From JASJCL01 sp050291585 (lineage in GTDB: Bacteria; Desulfobacterota; Desulfobacteria; Desulfobacterales; Desulfosarcinaceae), in contig JBNKKA010000002.1 of NCBI GenBank assembly GCA_050291585.1, positions 1 to 64,000 on the forward strand: DNA of 64,000 bases, written 5' to 3'. This document shows, in pieces, positions 62,106-64,000 of the stretch. The stretch's first letter is position 1; each line of letters begins with the position of its first letter. The translations under genes and the position numbers were made by a program. The notes under the pieces were generated by a model. It was not told the origin of the DNA. It made no database searches and was given only the letters and a program-made list of their open reading frames with translations.

Positions 62106-62128
62106 AAACGGGCTTAAGCCCGTTTTTT
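62106..62128 (+). terminator. intrinsic terminator upstream of rimP
   Basis: AACGGGCTT and AAGCCCGTT pair fully and run into TTTTTTG. It stops 12 bases before the rimP ATG, so rimP is transcribed either by read-through of this site or from a promoter overlapping it. Confidence 0.85.
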
Positions 62129-62140
62129 GTTTTTCTACAC

Positions 62141-62683
62141 ATGGGGAAAATCGTGAAACGCAGCGCGGATAAGGGCAAAACCAACGCTTCGCGGAAAAGT
62201 ATTTCTTCGTCGAAAAGAGACGCTTACGAGAAGCAATTCGTTGCAGCGGTTACACGACTGGCTGAACCGCTGTGTACTTCCGAAGGGATGGAATTGGTCC
62301 ATCTGGAATACCGCCGCGAAGCCAACGGGCGCGTCCTGCGGCTTTACATCGACAAGCCCGGAGGCGTGAAATTGGATGACTGTGTCGGGATCAGTCGGGA
62401 GCTTTCCGACATTCTCGATGCGCGCGCTGAGGCCGACGAGCCCTATCGACTAGAAGTATCCTCACCGGGTGTCGAGCGTCCATTGGGGAAACTGGAAGAT
62501 TTCCAGCGTTTTTCCGACAGGAAAGCAAAAATTCGCACGCACGCAGCCATAGAGGGACGTAAAAATTTTACCGGCATTCTCAAAGGCATTGCCGATCATA
62601 TGGTCCGAATGGAGATCGACGGAACTATCGTTTCGATCACCCATGACAATATTAGCCGGGCACGGCTGGTGGCGGATATATAG
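62141..62683 (+). CDS. rimP: ribosome maturation factor RimP
   Basis: A 180-residue protein for 30S subunit maturation. Family segments LEYRREANGRVLRLYIDKPGGVKLDDC, SRELSDILDA and LEVSSPGVERPLGKLEDF are present. The N-terminus carries about 28 extra basic, Ser/Lys-rich residues compared with usual RimP. The Shine-Dalgarno sequence before ATG 62141 is poor; GTG 62153, preceded by GGGGAAAA, is an alternative. It precedes nusA, the usual order. Confidence 0.92.
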   Translation: MGKIVKRSADKGKTNASRKSISSSKRDAYEKQFVAAVTRLAEPLCTSEGMELVHLEYRREANGRVLRLYIDKPGGVKLDDCVGISRELSDILDARAEADEPYRLEVSSPGVERPLGKLEDFQRFSDRKAKIRTHAAIEGRKNFTGILKGIADHMVRMEIDGTIVSITHDNISRARLVADI

Positions 62684-62830
62684 TGCCACCAGGGACCGCG
62701 CCTTTACGATTGACGAGTGCAATGAGGCAAAGAGAGATCTTAACTTGGAGCTGGCAAACAATTGCTAGCTTATTGACCGGTGTTTGGCCGCAGAATCGAT
62801 CTGGCCGAGTAGCGATGGAGAAATTGTAAG

Positions 62831-64000
62831 ATGATTTCAGACATCAAACGCGTGGTTGAGCAAGTCAGCCGGGACAAAGGTATCAGTCGCGAAGTATTGA
62901 TCCATGCATTGGAAGAGGCGTTGCGATCTGCCGCACGGAAGAAGTTCGGCAGCAAAATCGATATCGAAGCGCAGTACAACGAAGAGACCGGCGATATCGA
63001 AGTCTTCCAATTTAAAGAGGTGGTCGAGACGGTCACCGAACCGGATCTTCAAATCGACTTTGAAGAGGGACGTAAACTGGATCCCGATTGTGAAGCCGGC
63101 GACAGCCTCGGCACCAAGATGGATGCCATGACCTTTGGCCGCATCGCTGCCCAATCCGCCAAGCAGGTGATCATCCAGAAGATGAAAGACGCCGAACGTG
63201 ACGCCGTCTATGCCAGCTACGTGGACCGCAAAGGCGAAACGGTCAACGGCATCGTCCAGCGCATGGACCGGGGCGACATTATCGTCAATCTGGGCACCAC
63301 CGAAGCCGTGCTGCCCTCACGCGAGCAGGTACCCCGCGAGAACTATCGTCGCGGCGATCGCGTACGCGCCCAGATCCTCGATGTGCTTTACGAAACCCGG
63401 GGGCCACAGGTGGTGTTGACCCGCACCCACCCGGAATTTCTCGTCAGCCTCTTTAAGGTTGAAGTGCCCGAAATCAGCGAGGGTATTGTTGAGATCAAAG
63501 CGGCCGCACGCGAGCCGGGCAGCCGCGCAAAAATATCCGTGGCCTCACACGATTCTGACATCGATCCGGTAGGCGCCTGCGTAGGCATGAAGGGCAGCCG
63601 TGTGCAGAATGTGGTCCAGGAACTGCGCGGTGAAAAAATCGACATCATCCCCTGGCATGTGGATGCCGCTAAATTCGTCTGCAACGCTCTGGCCCCGGCC
63701 GAGATTGCCCGAGTGATTATCGACGAAGAGAGCAAAGCCATGGAGGTCATCGTTCCGGATGAATTTCTCTCTGTGGCCATCGGTAAACGCGGTCAAAATG
63801 TTCGCCTGGCATCCAAGCTGACCGGCTGGCACCTCGATGTGACCAGCGAGACCAAATATGAAGACCTCATGGAGCGCGGGTATCAATCGTTGCTGGCCTT
63901 CCCGGACATGACCGAAGCCATGGCCAACACCTTGTTTGAAAGAGGCTTTTACTCCGCCGAGGAGATCGCCAACGCCGATGCCGAGGATCTGCTACAGGTG
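62831..64000 (+). CDS. nusA: transcription termination/antitermination factor NusA (cut by window end)
   Basis: The first 390 residues are visible from ATG 62831. The N-terminal RNA polymerase-binding domain (ISREVLIHALEEALRSAARKKFG), S1 domain (GIVQRMDRGDIIVNLG), and KH domains (DPVGACVGMKGSRVQNVVQELRGEKIDI and SVAIGKRGQNVRLASKLTGW) are in family order. The C-terminal HhH repeats begin near the window end (TLFERGFYSAEEI). It follows rimP by 147 bases. Confidence 0.97.
   Translation, partial: MISDIKRVVEQVSRDKGISREVLIHALEEALRSAARKKFGSKIDIEAQYNEETGDIEVFQFKEVVETVTEPDLQIDFEEGRKLDPDCEAGDSLGTKMDAMTFGRIAAQSAKQVIIQKMKDAERDAVYASYVDRKGETVNGIVQRMDRGDIIVNLGTTEAVLPSREQVPRENYRRGDRVRAQILDVLYETRGPQVVLTRTHPEFLVSLFKVEVPEISEGIVEIKAAAREPGSRAKISVASHDSDIDPVGACVGMKGSRVQNVVQELRGEKIDIIPWHVDAAKFVCNALAPAEIARVIIDEESKAMEVIVPDEFLSVAIGKRGQNVRLASKLTGWHLDVTSETKYEDLMERGYQSLLAFPDMTEAMANTLFERGFYSAEEIANADAEDLLQV

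Overview
The window looks like a chromosomal segment of a Gram-negative, dissimilatory sulfate-reducing bacterium of the Desulfobacterota, probably order Desulfobacterales. The case rests on adjacent aprBA and qmoABC genes for adenylylsulfate reduction, many iron-sulfur proteins, a division and wall (dcw) cluster whose MurE carries the meso-diaminopimelate motif, and a GC-rich background. No species can be named from the sequence alone.

Layout. 1-6116 (minus): a tightly packed run of a GspE/PilB-type ATPase with eight N-terminal repeats, a ParA/MinD-like ATPase, a metallo-beta-lactamase-fold hydrolase, a truncated nucleotidyltransferase remnant, a flavin-reductase-like protein, an HD hydrolase and the start of a PurH-type cyclohydrolase. 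6500-23208 (plus): the dcw cluster mraZ-rsmH-ftsL-ftsI-murE-murF-orf79-mraY-murD-ftsW-murG-murC-ftsQ-ftsA-ftsZ, without murB or ddl. 23395-25155: a radical SAM protein. 25156-27805: an AT-richer accessory stretch of small unknown or damaged genes. 27856-41672: housekeeping and accessory genes (QueG-like Fe-S protein, Gfo/Idh/MocA dehydrogenase, L-2-hydroxyglutarate dehydrogenase-like protein, MazG, diguanylate cyclase, anti-sigma-type ATPase, FmdB-like protein, two beta-helix lipoproteins, PfkB kinase, J-domain protein, YdjM-like protein, ACT protein). 41923-49736 (minus): qmoCBA and aprAB, which carry electrons from the quinone pool to APS reductase. 50275-54898: three YkgJ-type cysteine-cluster genes around a chemoreceptor. 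55080-64000: an HsdR-N-like orphan, then infC-rpmI-rplT-pheS-pheT-merR, tRNA-Gly(CCC), rimP and nusA (cut by the window end).

The most unusual points are at gene junctions and in non-coding DNA. An 86-bp tandem repeat between mraY and murD encodes two 28-residue micro-ORFs linked to each other and to both neighbours by TGATG stop/start overlaps. Three 21-bp palindromic repeats span the ftsW/murG junction and are read as heptapeptides at the MurG N-terminus. infC appears to start at AUA. A two-copy palindromic MITE-like element lies at 41687 and 61665. A roughly 125-nt structured segment closed by a perfect 12-bp stem and followed by an intrinsic terminator lies between tRNA-Gly and rimP and may be an undescribed RNA.
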